Source of the DNA: Agapetus fuscipes
Taxonomy: Eukaryota > Arthropoda > Insecta > Trichoptera > Glossosomatidae
Direction of reading: 5' to 3'
Length of the DNA stretch: 64,000 bases
Assembly: GCA_951799405.1 (NCBI GenBank)
Contig: OX637333.1
Coordinates: forward strand, 10,043,960-10,107,959
The notes beneath the pieces are model-generated. The model saw nothing but the letters and a program-made list of their open reading frames with translations, was not told where the DNA came from and ran no database searches. How positions within the stretch are numbered: the first letter of the stretch is position 1; the number at the start of each line of letters is the position of its first letter. Below are positions 1 through 10,775 of this stretch, piece after piece. The position numbers and the translations under genes were made by a program.

Positions 1-1080
1 ATAAGTTGTCCTCATGTTGGCTAACTAACTTTCCAGGGCCATCCAGATGCAGTTTGGTTAGTGGAAAGTGGTTGTTGCGCATGTAGTGTAGATTGCCTGA
101 TTTGCTTCATTTGGGTGTTGTCCATTCTTGCGATGTATGTTGTGTAACTTATTTGTGTGGTGTGGCGGGGTGCGGGGTCTAATGTCGTGAATGCTTCTCT
201 GGCTGGGAATTTTGACGCGCGGGTCCGAGGTGTCAAGTTTCGCTCAGCGCCGTTGGAATGTGCAACGCGAGACGCGCGGGTTGCGAGGGACGCGCGGGTC
301 CGCCACCTTGCAAGCGATAACGAGTGAGTCATCGCTTGCCACGCCCTGACCGTCCATCTTGCTTTTATATTATGACGAAATATTTCCTAAAAAAAAATTA
401 AATTTTCACTTTGTCTAGGTGCTACTATGCTCACAATAATAGCTTTTAAACCTAGCCCACGTCGGGTTCACCACTTTAACGTAGGTAAATGACGTGTGAT
501 CATTTACAGTGGTGGATGGCTATGAGATGATCCCATAGCCATCGAAAGTGAGGTCACCACTTTCAGATTGTTATCACTGTCATTAGTAGTTAAAATTGAC
601 TCGCGTGTTCTGAAAGATAAGATTGGAATTTAATAGAAAAGGAAACACTTGAATGCAGTTCACGAAACACATCGACATTTATTTATGGAATAGTTACACA
701 GTGTAATAGTTAATTAATATTTGATTAATTAATATTAGGAACACTACAAATAAATGGGTGAACAATTAAGCGTAACACAGGTGTTGGAACGGACAGAGAA
801 TTCTCAACACAAAGTTAGATTGGAATACAAAAGACAAGATGGACGGTTGGTCAGGGCGTGACGGAACATCTACTCAGGTCGGCGGTCCGAGTAGAAAAGG
901 GAAGAGGAAGAAGGAGATGCTTGCTTCGTGGCGTGGCGTTTACTTCCACGTCACAGGTTGTTCTTCGCCTGGTGGTAGAAAAGGGAACTTCAGGTTGGCG
1001 CCGATATTTGTATCAGGCTGCCACAGGTCCTTACATGTAAAATTGGCGTTTTGTATGGGAGGAACAAGAAGTATTTTTTT
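1..1080. other. No gene recognised; unassigned intergenic sequence
   Basis: I see no convincing coding exon here. The first 330 bases are GC-rich and contain three imperfect copies of a GACGCGCGGGTCCG-like word near 211, 271 and 290, which keeps a spurious reverse frame open. From about 360 the sequence turns AT-rich and contains short internal inverted words (for example around 490-560). It could be a piece of an LTR or DNA transposon, but no terminal repeat pair was found. The missing N-terminal exon of PNO1 was looked for here and not found. Confidence 0.4.
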
Positions 1081-1084
1081 TAAT

Positions 1085-1320
1085 ATCTAATCTAATCTAA
1101 GTTGCAAAGATATGTTACATTGGAGATTCACATTGCATGCATTCCCAAAACTAGACACGTACAAGTTCGCGCTTGCACATGCCTCATGTGAACCTACAAC
1201 ATAAAAAAACAAATCTCAAATGGACATACACCCTGCAACTCTTGCCGCCCTTCTCTGAAACAGGGGTGACATTGGCAAAATGAACCATTTTTACAGCATG
1301 GGTGGTCAGCCGCATACCAA
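1085..1320 (-). repeat. Dispersed repeat A, reverse copy
   Basis: About 235 bp matching the other repeat A copies in the window (4521, 12577, 27966, 28183, 36455, 47457, 53076, 56515). In its forward sense the family begins near GGTTGGTATGCGGCTGACC, has a central TTTCAGGGAAGG block and CACATGCGGCATGTG, and ends in GCTTAGATTAGATTAG. Here it is read on the minus strand, so the TAATCTAATCTAAG end comes first. No tRNA-type A and B boxes were recognised. Together with the ATTAG-rich end this suggests a SINE-like or other non-autonomous element, but the class is not established. Confidence 0.75.
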
Positions 1321-1708
1321 ATATAATATATTTATTTAATCAAAGTATGTCAGTACCATTGCTATCTATGCACTTTTGCCATCTCATAGGTAGTTCATTG
1401 ATCCCTTTACTAAAATAACCATTCGGACGGCAATCAATACAATCTTTGAAGGCGGTTTGGACTGCCCCATCGGAGTTGAATTTTTTCCCTTGCATGAAAT
1501 TATCCAAATTTAAAAAAAAACAGTAATCTGTAGGAACAAGGTCCGGGGATTACGGGAAATGTCTTAGAAATTCCAATTAAAGCTCCTCTAATTTGGTAGC
1601 CTTTCTGTTATGCAGTGTGTGGTTTAGCATTGTCATGAAGCAGCAGTGGCCTAGAGCAATTGAGCAGCCTTGGTTGTTTAGCAGCTAGCTTTTCCATCAT
1701 GGGTTAGA

Positions 1709-1942
1709 CCGGTCCGTAGCTCAGTGGTAACACTGCGGACCCTGAATGGGAAGGTTGTGGGTTCGATTCCCGGCGGAGCACAAAAAATATACTATTTATA
1801 TTTTCAAATTTGCTCTTCGCCGGGTTGAAAAATTCATAAAAACCCTTTACCAATGACTGGTCACCAAAGGTCCATCCAGCCTTACAGCAACTGGGTCTTG
1901 CTTGAGAATTGGCGCTTTGTAGTGACAACGATCAAGCTCGTA
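1709..1942 (+). repeat. tRNA-derived SINE (family T)
   Basis: The head resembles a tRNA: an A-box-like TAGCTCAGTGGTAACAC and a B-box GGTTCGATTCC near 1759 are spaced as in a pol III internal promoter. It is followed by a conserved body (CCATCCAGCCTTACAGCAAC, then TTGGCGCTTTGTAG). Related copies lie at 3323, 34990, 39795 and 62094. It is inserted in the mariner remnant between the parts encoding YYQ and MMEKLA. It is a SINE rather than a tRNA gene because the acceptor stem does not close and the body is repeated elsewhere. Confidence 0.8.
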
Positions 1943-1945
1943 AAA

Positions 1946-2222
1946 AGGTCGATAGCTCAATTGGTAGAATGCTTGCATTCCATGCCGAGAGCAAGGGTTC
2001 GATCTCAAAGGTTTACTCAGCCTTCACGAGAAATGAGAACCAGCCCCCCCCCGGGAGCTGGGAAACCCCCACTTCAACTGAAAGTGGTTGGTGGGAGGCC
2101 GGCCCCCTTACCTGTAAAAATAAATAGGTCCCAAAGCGCCACATGCGGCCCCTTCGGGGATAACGCAGGCAAGAAGTTACACTATATGTGTAGCTTAGTT
2201 GCATTTTGCGTTTGCAATTGCT
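1946..2222 (+). repeat. tRNA-derived SINE (family B)
   Basis: The tRNA-like head carries ATAGCTCAATTGGTAGAATG and GGTTCGATCTC. The body includes TTTACTCAGCCTTCACGAG, GAGCTGGGAAACCCCCACTT and TGCGGCCCCTTCGGGGATAA. Other copies are at 3677, 12158 (reverse), 20500, 27305 (reverse), 42745 (3' part) and 60508. It sits directly behind a family T SINE and shares the same insertion interval inside the mariner pseudogene. Confidence 0.8.
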
Positions 2223-2972
2223 GATAATAGACATCTGCCGTAATCGTCTGATCAGATTTAAGAAAGGTGTAGTGAACGACACCGGCACTAGTCCACCAAA
2301 CGCTCACAAGTATTTTTTTGAGTCAATTTTTGCTTGGGGCATGATTTGGCTGGTTTGACAGGGTTCAGCCATTGCGATGAGCGCTTCCGATAATCTTACA
2401 GGATCCATTTTTCATCATAGGTAATAATACAACTTAAAATCCCTTCATTATTGTGCCAGTTGAGTAATGTAACGCAGCAGTCAACGCGCGTATGTTAATT
2501 TGCTTCACTCAATTAGTGAGGTACCCACCTTTCAAGCTTTTTCACCTTTCCAATTTCCTTCAAGTGGATTAAAACAGTTTTATCACTAATCTCGTAGCCT
2601 ACAGCTAACTCGGATGTGGTTTGCGATGGATTCGCTTCCACAAAAGCCTTCAATTCCTCATTATCAACTTTGGTCTCCGGCCGTTCACGAGGCTTGTTCT
2701 GCAGGACAAAATTTCCAGACTGAAAACGTTGGAACCAAAAACGCACTGTGTTTTATTTTGCGACACTGTTGCCATACACATCATTAATTCTTCGAGCCGT
2801 TTCTGCAGCACTGGTGCCACCGTGGAATTCGTACTCGTAAATAATACAATATTTCAAGTTTTCCATTTTGTAAAATGAGTGACGCAAAGAAAAAAAAAAT
2901 GTTGAACGAGCAAATAAATTACATTTTGTATTGTTTGTGTATTAACACTGAAAATTAATATTCAATAATTGG

Positions 2973-3151
2973 TTAATTTTTAGGATTCAAATCTAACACT
3001 GTTTTATTTTCACTTCTATAATTATTTATTTTGTAAATTTTTACAAACGATTTTGATTTACAATCATGGGTAAAAAGTTTGTAAAAATTTTAAAAATAAA
3101 TAATTATAGAAGTGAAAATAAAACAGTGTTTGATTTGAATCCTAAAAATTA
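2973..3151. repeat. Foldback inverted repeat, arms about 75 bp
   Basis: The left arm (about 2973-3048) and right arm (about 3077-3151) are near-perfect reverse complements, separated by about 28 bp. The arms include CACTTCTATAATTATTTATT and its complement. The left flank (GTATTGTTTGTGTATTAACACTG) also precedes the foldback at 40451, so both probably belong to one non-autonomous DNA element family. Confidence 0.7.
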
Positions 3152-3322
3152 ACAAATTATTAAATAAATTACAATTTTCGAAACACAAATACATGAGTAA
3201 ATAGCTGTAAAAAAATGAATTTGGAATTCTTAATCAAAGAGGAGGTATGTGGGATCAAAGTGGCCAGTACGGCAAAACGCCAATTTCATGTGTGGAAACC
3301 AAATATATTAAGATGATTTTTG

Positions 3323-3587
3323 TTTTGTGTGAATTACACCTCAAGAGCCCTCTGCGAGCTTGGTCGCCGCTGTAGAAAGCGCCAATTCTCAAGCAAGATC
3401 CAGTTAGTTAGAGGCTGGATGGGCTAATGGTGACCAGTCTTTTTGGTAAAGGCAGATGAATTTTTCGATCAAGTCAAGAGCAAAGATGAAAAATATAATA
3501 CTTTTTTGTGCTCTGCCAGGATTCAAACCCACTACCTTGTCAAATCACAAGTCCAAAGTGTTAACCGCTAGACTACGGACTGCAGAC
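3323..3587 (-). repeat. SINE family T, reverse copy
   Basis: Full-length reverse copy. The 3' body (CTCAAGAGCCCTCTGCGAGC, CTTGGTCGCCGCTGTAGAAAG) comes first. The tRNA-like head with a B-box complement (AGGATTCAAACCC) lies near 3520-3535, followed by TTAACCGCTAGACTACGGAC. It lies about 600 bp upstream of the first visible PNO1 exon. Confidence 0.75.
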
Positions 3588-3676
3588 ATTATTGGATTTC
3601 CAACCTGTCGCCAAATGTAAAAAAAAACATGGGCAAAATGCGTCTGGTGTGGAAGGGCTGTAATGTCTTATCTTAA

Positions 3677-4010
3677 GATGGTAGCTCAGTTGGTAGAATG
3701 CTTGCATTCCATAATGAGGGCTAAGATTCAATCCCCACGGAGGGTGTCAGGATTGATTTCACCAGTAACAGTGTTTGTTTCAGTCCAAAAATAAAATACT
3801 GGTTAGGTTTACTCAGCCTTCCCAAAGAATGAGAACCAGCCCCTTAACAGCCTGAAAACCCCTACTTCAACTGAAGTGGTTGGTAGAATGCCGTCCTCCT
3901 TATCTGTTAACATAAATAGGTTCCATACGTCACAGGCAACCTTTTCAGGCACAAAGTGATAAGAAGTTGCACTATATGTGCAGCTTAGTTACATTTGTAT
4001 TATAATATAT
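3677..4010 (+). repeat. SINE family B, full-length copy
   Basis: A-box-like TAGCTCAGTTGGTAGAATG near 3681 and a diverged B-box, followed by the family body (GTTTACTCAGCCTTCCCAAAG, AACCCCTACTTCAACTGAAG, CTTTTCAGGCACAAAG) and the common end GCACTATATGTGCAGC. It lies in sequence that is probably intronic to PNO1. Confidence 0.75.
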
Positions 4011-4192
4011 TAGCACTGAGGTAAAACTGAATAATTGTGATTCACTGATTTGAGAAATTTTGGATTTAACATTTTATTGGGTGAAAGTTCTCATTCTAAG
4101 TGAATAATTTTTTGCATTCCTTTTCATGAATTTATTTAAAAAGAAAAATGGGTACTACATAATATCTGTAGGTACATATGCATGTATTCTAG

Positions 4193-4355
4193 GTACACCC
4201 CCCTGAAGGAGAAGTGGGCACAGATCATCAGCCCCATAGTGGAGCACCTGCTACTGCGTGTGAGGTTCAACCTTAAGACCAGGAACGTGGAGATCAAGAC
4301 AGGTCCAGAGACTACCGACATCGCCAATCTGCAGAAGGCCGCAGACTTTGTCAAG
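4193..4355 (+). CDS. PNO1: PNO1 internal exon
   Basis: 163-nt exon: one base of a split codon and then 54 codons, ending AAG before donor GTAACT at 4356. It encodes the first RNA-binding half. The intron that follows contains a decayed partial copy of this exon at 4371-4444 and a copy of repeat A. Confidence 0.93.
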
Positions 4356-5283
4356 GTAACTCGTCTCTTAAGTAGAGCACCTGCTGCTGCGCGTGCAAGA
4401 CCAGGAACGTGGAGATCAAGATAGGTTCAGAGACCACAGACATGGGCTCAATGGAAGACCAAAATATCTAAAAGAATAATAATAATAACACCGCTTGTGT
4501 TTTAGTTCATTTCTCTGTAGACTTATAGGTTGGTATGAGGCTGACCCCCATGCTGTAAATACTTGGTTCACTTTTCCAAATGTCACCCCGGTTTTAGGAA
4601 AGGGCGGCAGGAGTTGCAAGGTTTATTATGTTCATGTGAGGTTTATTTTTTTTTAATAAACATGCAGAATGTGTAAGCGCGAACTGACATGTGCCTGCTT
4701 GTGGGCATTCATTAAATGTGAGCCTATATCTTTGCAACATAGATTATAGTAGCTTCAGAGGACTTTTTTGTTAGTAATTCAATCACACCATGACATCTGA
4801 AGCATTTCTGGTAAGCTTTCATTTGAAAAACTTCTATTTGGCTCTCCAGTGCCTGTGTGAGCATCGATCCATCCATTCAGAAGACAACACTTCAATATGC
4901 ATCTAGAGGAGAACCTAATGACTCTAATTGCTTTCTAGGCGTTCATCTATGGCTTTGAGATCGAGGACGCGCTCGCCCTGCTGCGGCTGGACGACCTGTT
5001 TGTGGAGAGCTTCGAGGTGAAAGACGTGAAGACCTTGAAGGGCGACCACATGGGCCGCGCCGTTGGCCGTCTAGCTGGAAAAGGTGGCCGCACCAAGTTC
5101 ACAATAGAAAACGTCACCAAGACCAGGATTGTCCTGGCAGACTCCAAGATACACATCCTGGGCAGCTACCAGAACATCGCGCTGGCCAGGAGGGCCATCT
5201 GCAACCTCATCATGGGCTCGCCGCCTTCCAAGGTGTACGGCCAGCTTAGGAACGTTGCCAATAGGGTATCGCAGAGGATATGA
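4193..5283 (+). CDS. PNO1: PNO1, ribosome assembly KH-domain protein (3' two exons)
   Basis: PNO1 (Dim2) is an RNA-binding assembly factor of the small ribosomal subunit that binds near the 3' end of pre-18S rRNA with the endonuclease NOB1. Two exons are visible, 4193-4355 and 4939-5283, joined in phase 0, giving 168 complete codons to a TGA at 5281. The first begins in the third position of a split codon and reads [21 protein letters not shown] and KAADFVK. The second reads [34 protein letters not shown] (the KH-type GxxG loop is GKGG), [17 protein letters not shown] and PPSKVYG. These match the family closely. Human PNO1 has about 252 residues, so about 80 N-terminal residues are missing; no upstream exon was found in 1-4190. 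Both acceptors (TATTCTAG, CTTTCTAG) and the donor (AAG|GTAACT) are canonical. Confidence 0.95.
4371..4444 (+). repeat. Partial tandem copy of the PNO1 exon in the next intron
   Basis: This 74-bp stretch, 15 bp after the exon end, repeats exon sequence from about 4241 to 4321: GAGCACCTGCTGCTGCGCGTG, a gap of about 13 bases, then ACCAGGAACGTGGAGATCAA and TTCAGAGACCACAGACAT. Several substitutions show it is not brand new. It has no acceptor of its own and is not read as an exon. Confidence 0.85.
4521..4750 (+). repeat. Dispersed repeat A, forward copy in PNO1 intron
   Basis: It begins at GACTTATAGGTTGGTATGAGG and continues through GGTTTTAGGAAAGGGCGGCAG and AATGTGTAAGCGCGAACTGA to CTTTGCAACATAGATTATAG. 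It is a diverged copy closest in sequence to the one at 56515. Confidence 0.7.
4939..5283 (+). CDS. PNO1: PNO1 terminal coding exon (KH region)
   Basis: 114 codons plus the TGA stop. It starts after acceptor CTTTCTAG and holds the KH fold with [12 protein letters not shown] near the middle. Codons are strongly biased to G or C in the third position, unlike the AT-rich flanks. The frame is open throughout. Confidence 0.95.
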   Translation, partial: AFIYGFEIEDALALLRLDDLFVESFEVKDVKTLKGDHMGRAVGRLAGKGGRTKFTIENVTKTRIVLADSKIHILGSYQNIALARRAICNLIMGSPPSKVYGQLRNVANRVSQRI

Positions 5284-5659
5284 GCTTTCAAGGGCTGAGC
5301 ACTTGGGTCAAATGTGAGTGCATTAGTTAGTGGCTGTATGTGTTGTGCTCACTTACTATTACAAGCTCACGGTGTTTGCACTTGTACAGTTGTTCCTTGA
5401 TAATCCAAGAGGTATGGTACCAGGGGAGTGTCGGATTACCGAAAGCATTTCCTGGAAAACAATTCTCCCGTGTCAACCACCAGCCATGAAAGCCTAAAAC
5501 TCTTATTCACATGTAAATATGTCCTTTGTACAATCACTTTTATGTAGAAGGGATCAATGATTATGCATTTGGAAGTAGACAAACTTGTCACTTCTACATC
5601 TATTGTGATTATAAACTTATTTATTTTCATCTCATGTTTGAAAATATCCTATTTTTATA

Positions 5660-5665
5660 AATAAA
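5660..5665 (+). terminator. Candidate PNO1 polyadenylation signal
   Basis: AATAAA about 377 bases after the PNO1 stop is the first canonical hexamer in the 3' flank, in an A/T-rich context. A transcript end was not verified. Confidence 0.4.
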
Positions 5666-5721
5666 AAAATATCTGTTAATCACTAATATTGTGTTGTTAT
5701 TTTCGTTTTTTAATTATGTTC

Positions 5722-5935
5722 ATGGCTGTGGCCGAGTAGACAAAGGTAGTGGTTTGTCTGGAGTGTTTGAAATAAACGCCAGTTCAAATCCTGTCTGGCT
5801 CCTTGACCCGGAGGTATCAGATGTCATTATTAGTTAATGATGGACTCAGCACATTTAAAATGTGGGGAAAAAATGTAACATCACTTGGATGGGCGAAAGG
5901 CAGCACATAGTCATAACTCATAACTTAAATTCAAT
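5722..5935 (+). repeat. SINE-like element with class II tRNA-like head
   Basis: The head (GGCTGTGGCCGAGTAGACAA, then AGTTCAAATCCTGTCTGGC) resembles a long-arm leucine- or serine-type tRNA with A and B boxes. The following sequence (TTGACCCGGAGGTATCAGATG and the CATCACTTGGATGGGCGAAAG region) looks like a SINE body. A similar tRNA-like head is at 44950. The stems are not good enough to call a functional tRNA. Confidence 0.5.
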
Positions 5936-6499
5936 GTAATGTAGGTAGTTTGAAAAGACACTAAATGCACTTTATTGTACCTCGTGCTCTGTGCCTTATC
6001 GCATTTAGCATAAATGCTAACTGCATACCCTTCACAATGCTGTCAAATAGAAAAAATGTCTTTTCTTTGCATTGGACAGTTGACCTTTTCACACGAGAAC
6101 GCATACTTCCTGGTTTGTCTGTGGATTACCGGTTAAAAGTGTAGTAGTGTAAGGTGGATGTCCCAATTATTGGCAGCTTAAGGATTTTTTTAAATTGAAA
6201 AGCTCATAGAAATTCGAATTTTTATCTGATTCTGTTTTTTTTTGTATCAGGACATTGGAAATATGCTGTAGTATTTAAAAAAAAAAGAATTCAAGCAAAA
6301 TTATGTGAGGAAATAAGTTTTATTTAATTAATTGAACAAAAACTCCGATGTCCCTATTATTGGCAGGTGAAATTCGGATTTGTCCCAATTATTGGCATAC
6401 CTTTGTCCCATTTATTGGCACCTCAGTTTTTTTAATCTACAGCTTACATTTTTCTTAAAAAGGGGGAAGTTTTTATCAGAATAAGTGCAGAGAGGTTCA

Positions 6500-6940
6500 G
6501 GGAACAAATTTTTATTAAATTTTGGTCGAAAAATATAAAATAGTTCTACAAATAAATAAGAGAAGTGACATTTTTTTTTTTTTTTTAACATATTCACAAA
6601 ACATCTTATTCGATGGCATTTGTAGGTCAACATCTTCCGTGTTTTTTTTTTTCGCTGAAGAAGTCACTTCTGGATCATCTGCCTTTATCTCTTTAACCTC
6701 GTTCTTCAATTTTCTCCAGACGATGAACAAATTAATATCCTCTATATTCATTTTTTTTTATAATCATTCGCTTCCATATCCAAACATTTCCTGAAACTTT
6801 GTAATTTTACTGGTCCTACTGGTTTCTAGTCTGTAAAGTAGTTTATCAAGTATATCTTCATCTCCATCTTGTTCTGGTGCATTTTTAGTGCTTGAATGAT
6901 TCACAGACAGAACTTTGCTGAAGTCAATTGCATTAACGTT
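6500..6940 (-). pseudogene. Tigger/pogo-like transposase, C-terminal part
   Basis: Minus-strand reading from 6940 gives VNAIDFSKVLS, DEDILDKLLYRLE and ITKFQEMFGYGSE, continuing after a frame break as NIEDINLFIVWRKLKNEV. This follows directly from LFPWN at 16731 once one copy of the 4-bp target duplication is removed. It has C-terminal jerky/Tigger-type character and is broken by frameshifts and poly-A runs. Confidence 0.7.
6937..6940. repeat. Target-site duplication CGTT, left
   Basis: CGTT directly left of the element start TGAAAAG, matching CGTT at 16731-16734 directly right of its end. A 4-bp duplication is typical of insect Gypsy-type integrases. Frame restoration of the host transposase supports it. 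Confidence 0.75.
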
Positions 6941-9373
6941 TGAAAAGATTCCGACTCCTCACTTAATCCAGAGGAAGATAAAGGGATCCATGGTCACGGT
7001 CCAACTGAAATGAAACCGACCTATGGAAAAACTCCCTTCGAAAAAGGAACAATCCTTCTTCACGGTTCAACTGGAGTGAACCGGTCAATTCACTCTTAGG
7101 TGAAAATTATAAGATTATGGCCAATAATCTTGATGCATTTGTGTGATCGTCTATTTTACGGTTATGACCCCTCGATGTGCGATAGGTAGAAACAGAACGT
7201 TGTGTCATTTTTTTTGTTTTACTGTCTCAGACCTACCTTCGTAGTGGACCCAAATTCTTTAATGATGGTGAGGATGATACAGATGTGCCTAGCTTAATCA
7301 TATTTTAATGAATTTAATTAACTAACCCAAAGGTTACGATGCCGAATTATGCAAGATTTTGCATTCGCGTAGTAGCGCGTTCGATTTTATTTCTGACAAA
7401 ATTTCCGCGAGATTCGTTTATTTAATTTTGACGCCAGTTAATGCAGATGAATTTATTTCAAAGACAAGTACAATAATAACAGCTCAATTAAACAGGAGAT
7501 AATCAAACATCAATTGAATAATAGTTATTTGGTTAGTATTGTTTTAGCAAAATTAAAGAGAATATGGTTTGATCTTTTCTTCTTCCTCTCTCTCCCTGCG
7601 CCGTAGATCCAACCAGCGGTTGTAAACATTTCTCGCTCCAAGATCACTTACCTTTTGTAGATTCTCTTTGCTGTGGAAGAAATTTCATTAGTGTGTTTTA
7701 GGAAGGGATTGATTTTAATAACTGGTACGACAAACCGGCCCAGTAGAAGATGACTCCCTTCACCCCAGCTTCCTTGTAAATGGGATTCCTCATTTGCTCG
7801 TAAGCAAGAGAGACCCAAAATCGAAGAAAGCTCATCTTCCTCTTTCCTCCAAGAATTTAACAGGTTGGCCCCACGGCCTGGTCCTTTCAGACCACGGGAA
7901 GGATATTTTAGAAGGGACTGGCCCTAACCTTACTCCGCGTCATGAAATAACCGAACGCCAAAAAACAATGAATGGAGACTTTTTAAAACTCGATCGCATG
8001 TCGAGGCTCGCATCGTATTTTTAGTGTCAGAATCCAGCAGGAACTAGGTGTTGTGATGTTGGAATGACGTCAGTTGACTCCAGCCCATAACAGAGGAACA
8101 ATGGAAGCTATATCCAAGTCATGATATAAGTCTGGTAGTAACCTCGTCCCTCGTTCAGTGATGATGTTGAGGACGCAGATAACCATGGCCGAAGGAGAGG
8201 TCAAGCTATGAACCAAAGGAAACATAGGACGTGCTCCGGAGCATGGCTCCTTGTCAGTCAACATTGGATTTATAGTTTTGATGGAAAGTTGTGGAAGCCG
8301 AAAGCTTTCACCTCCAACACAATGCGAACTCCTTCATAGCAGCAAAAAGAACCGTTAGGTTCCGGTATTTCAGATATTAAGCAAACAGCGTTCAATTCTT
8401 TCTGACACAGGTGTTTTGTGAGAGAGAAGGTGTGTTTGTTAGTAACTGCAAGGCTGTGGAAAAAGACAACAATTTATAAGCATTTCAGGACATTTGCGCC
8501 CCTTGATTGAAAGCTATGTTGAATTCACCCCTTTTGACCTGAAAGACAAACATTTTATTTACAGTACGAAATGTAATTTTTAAGATCGGAGTACTCGGCG
8601 ACAGTAGTCTCTCGGACTGAAACATAGGCAACAAATCATTTTCAAAATGTGAAGATTGAATACATTTTAGAACGCAAGTTAATTAGGTTAGTTTAGTGTG
8701 TTAGAAAATAATTTGAAATCTCTCATCCTTCTGCGAAGCAGCTCAGCGAACTATGTGTTTACGCGAATTAATGAATTTGATTATTAAATAATTAAATGCG
8801 CCTTCCCGTTCAGCAACCACTGGTTTAATTTTATTTAATCCAAAATTCAATCGAAAGTTATTTTTATGTTCGAAAGCTTGAGAATCACTGCGATTTACGG
8901 AATTACTTATTTAGCATACTTTTAGTTTTAGACAGACACATGAAAAATACACTCCCGGAATATTATGTCGGCAGATATTTTATTATTATTAAAACCACGT
9001 AAATACTTATTCTCCCTTAAATTCCGAACGAACGATTCGCGGCGTCTTTATTAGGAGAAAAATCTTTTTAGTCTATTTAAATTTTCTTCCGAATTAAAAC
9101 CCGACTTTAATTTAGATATTTTGTTTCGAATTTGTTTAGCTCAGATTTAAGATACATATGGCCCGTCCTCCCCAATTGACTGTCTCGACCCGAATCCCTT
9201 TCTCCCGGTCGTCAAGGGCTGACTAGCATCCCCCTTCCAGAACTTAAATAGTCCCATAGAAAAAAAAATACGTATGGACAAGAAAAATCTTCCTACACAT
9301 GTTTGATACGCCCACATGTATAGGAACTTCAATTATTTTATTTTATTTTTGATGAAAAGCTTGATTCATCACA
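6941..9373. repeat. Left long terminal repeat, 2433 bp
   Basis: Direct repeat of 14298-16730. Every stretch compared was the same, with no length change over 2.4 kb, and the short open frames at 7794-8024, 8070-8264 and 9147-9332 recur unchanged. The first part contains imperfect 64-66 bp subrepeats ending CACGGTCCAACTG / CACGGTTCAACTG. No coding gene is seen in it. Length is unusual: most insect LTRs are a few hundred bases. Confidence 0.85.
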
Positions 9374-9574
9374 GTCCCCTCTTTGACTTTACTGTAAGAT
9401 GACAATAGGCATCTTCGGTCAAGTCACACAACTTGTTTAGAACCACTGGTATTGATGCCACTTACGGCAAATGGTTCCTTTCTGCGCCCCGTTTTTTTTT
9501 TCTCATTCCGGAGCCTCAGATATCTGAGATCACATTTGTTTCTCATCTGTTAACAGTTTCCCCTCCCCCTTCTC

Positions 9575-9767
9575 CCCTCTTGGCTTCCTCACCCCTCTTT
9601 GCCACCCCACCCCTCTTGGCTTCCCCACCCCTCTTGGCTTCCCCACCCCTCTTTGCTCCCCCACCCCTCTTGGCTTCCCCACCCCTCTTGGCTTCCCCAC
9701 CCCTCTTGGCTTCCCCACCCCTCTTCGCTTCCCCATCCATCTCGACTTCCCCACCCCTCTTTGCATG
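9575..9767. repeat. 18-bp minisatellite, about 10 units
   Basis: Unit CCCCACCCCTCTTGGCTT with variants (TTTGC, TTCGC, ATCCATCTC). Because 18 is a multiple of 3 and the unit has no stop, several frames stay open on both strands; these are not genes. Confidence 0.95.
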
Positions 9768-10684
9768 CACACACGTTGCAAAAAAAACCCCAATGCATGC
9801 TCTGCATTCAGGCCGTAAATTCCGCAACACTACAAAGCACAATATCACAATTTCTAATGCATACATAATTCACTTTCTTCATGCTCAAACTTTTACGGAT
9901 TCTACCTAAAAGAACAAAGCAACATGCGGCTAGAAAATCTAAGCAAAACTAAGTAGGTACTTGCAACTATTTACGTGGCGCGCAGATTTTTACCCAAGCA
10001 CATGCACTAACCGAAAAGAGTGCAAAGAAATCATTATTCGGTGAAGCATATCTGAACAAAGATCTATTTGACGATAATCTTTATCATCTCCCCCTTTTCC
10101 CACCCATCGGCATGAATGTATGTAAGATGGCCCAACACCACCTGACTTAATTAATTCCATGAAGATAGCGTTATTTTAGCAAAACCTTTCAACAAACCCC
10201 TCTTGCAAGAAAACATCCACAGATACTAATTTCCGACAGTAAAACGAGTTCATACATACATACATATAATACATTTCAAATACATATTATGATTCTATAA
10301 TTCAAATAAATCGGGGATAAATATATATATGACACAAACTAGAAGGTTAACATAAATATGATATATGTACGTATTAATTAGTATACAATACAGTGGTGGT
10401 ACCCCACGAATGCCCCAATATACGAATTATCTAAGACACAGAACGAGTGAAGTTTTGCTTCGGAATACGAGCGGCATTCGAGATGCATGGAACGGAGAAG
10501 TAATGACCGGTCGTGCATCGGAATCACCCCATGACGACACCTGTTCACCTCACTTTTGCAGCCCTCTGACGGGGAGGAAGAAACAAAACTCCTCGGACCC
10601 CCTTCCCCTTTTAATACAACGGAAAAGGCAAATACCAAATGAAGATAAAAGTAATGACTAAATTAAAGTCACATACTGCCACAT

Positions 10685-10775
10685 TACCAACATCTCTGCG
10701 GCATTATGACAAGTGTCATAGACTCCTCGAGCCTCTTGGATCCAGAGAGTATCCCGCACAGAGTTTCTTAAAACA
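10685..10775 (+). repeat. SINE family T, 3' tail fragment
   Basis: CATCTCTGCGGCATTATGAC, AAGTGTCATAGACTCCTCGAG and the end CACAGAGTTTCTTAAA match the tail seen at 35230-35310 and 39885-39965. Confidence 0.65.

Larger units (their letters stand above)
1340..2866 (-). pseudogene. Decayed mariner-family transposase, split by two SINEs
   Basis: On the minus strand the reading starts at the ATG at 2866-2864. It runs through an N-terminal helix-turn-helix region with the mariner-type phrase GKVKKLERWVPH (near 2513), then SVWWTSAGVVHYTFL and QTITADVYYQ (near 2215-2310). After an interruption come LLLHDNAKPHTA (near 1610-1645), SPDLVPTDY (near 1535) and the end GINELPMRWQKCIDSNGT (near 1350-1395), followed by TGA at 1340. 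These are the family signatures, including the second and third catalytic aspartates. At least one in-frame stop, frame breaks and an insertion of about 515 bp (two SINEs) make it inactive. Confidence 0.85.

Noticed and set aside
21..332. Reverse 103-codon frame as a possible exon of PNO1 or another gene
   Set aside because: Wrong strand for PNO1, arginine/threonine-rich from GC-rich repeats, and no splice or family support.
1709..1790. Functional tRNA gene at the SINE heads (also 1946, 3677, 5722, 44950)
   Set aside because: Boxes A and B are present, but acceptor stems do not pair well and the same sequence continues into repeated SINE bodies.
7794..8264. Short frames inside both LTR copies (76 and 64 codons) that recur unchanged at 15151 and 15427
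   Set aside because: They are the same only because the LTRs are duplicates; no domain, no codon pattern.
9433..9909. Proline/serine-rich or glycine-rich frames over the 18-bp minisatellite
   Set aside because: The repeat unit has no stops in several frames; low complexity explains the composition.
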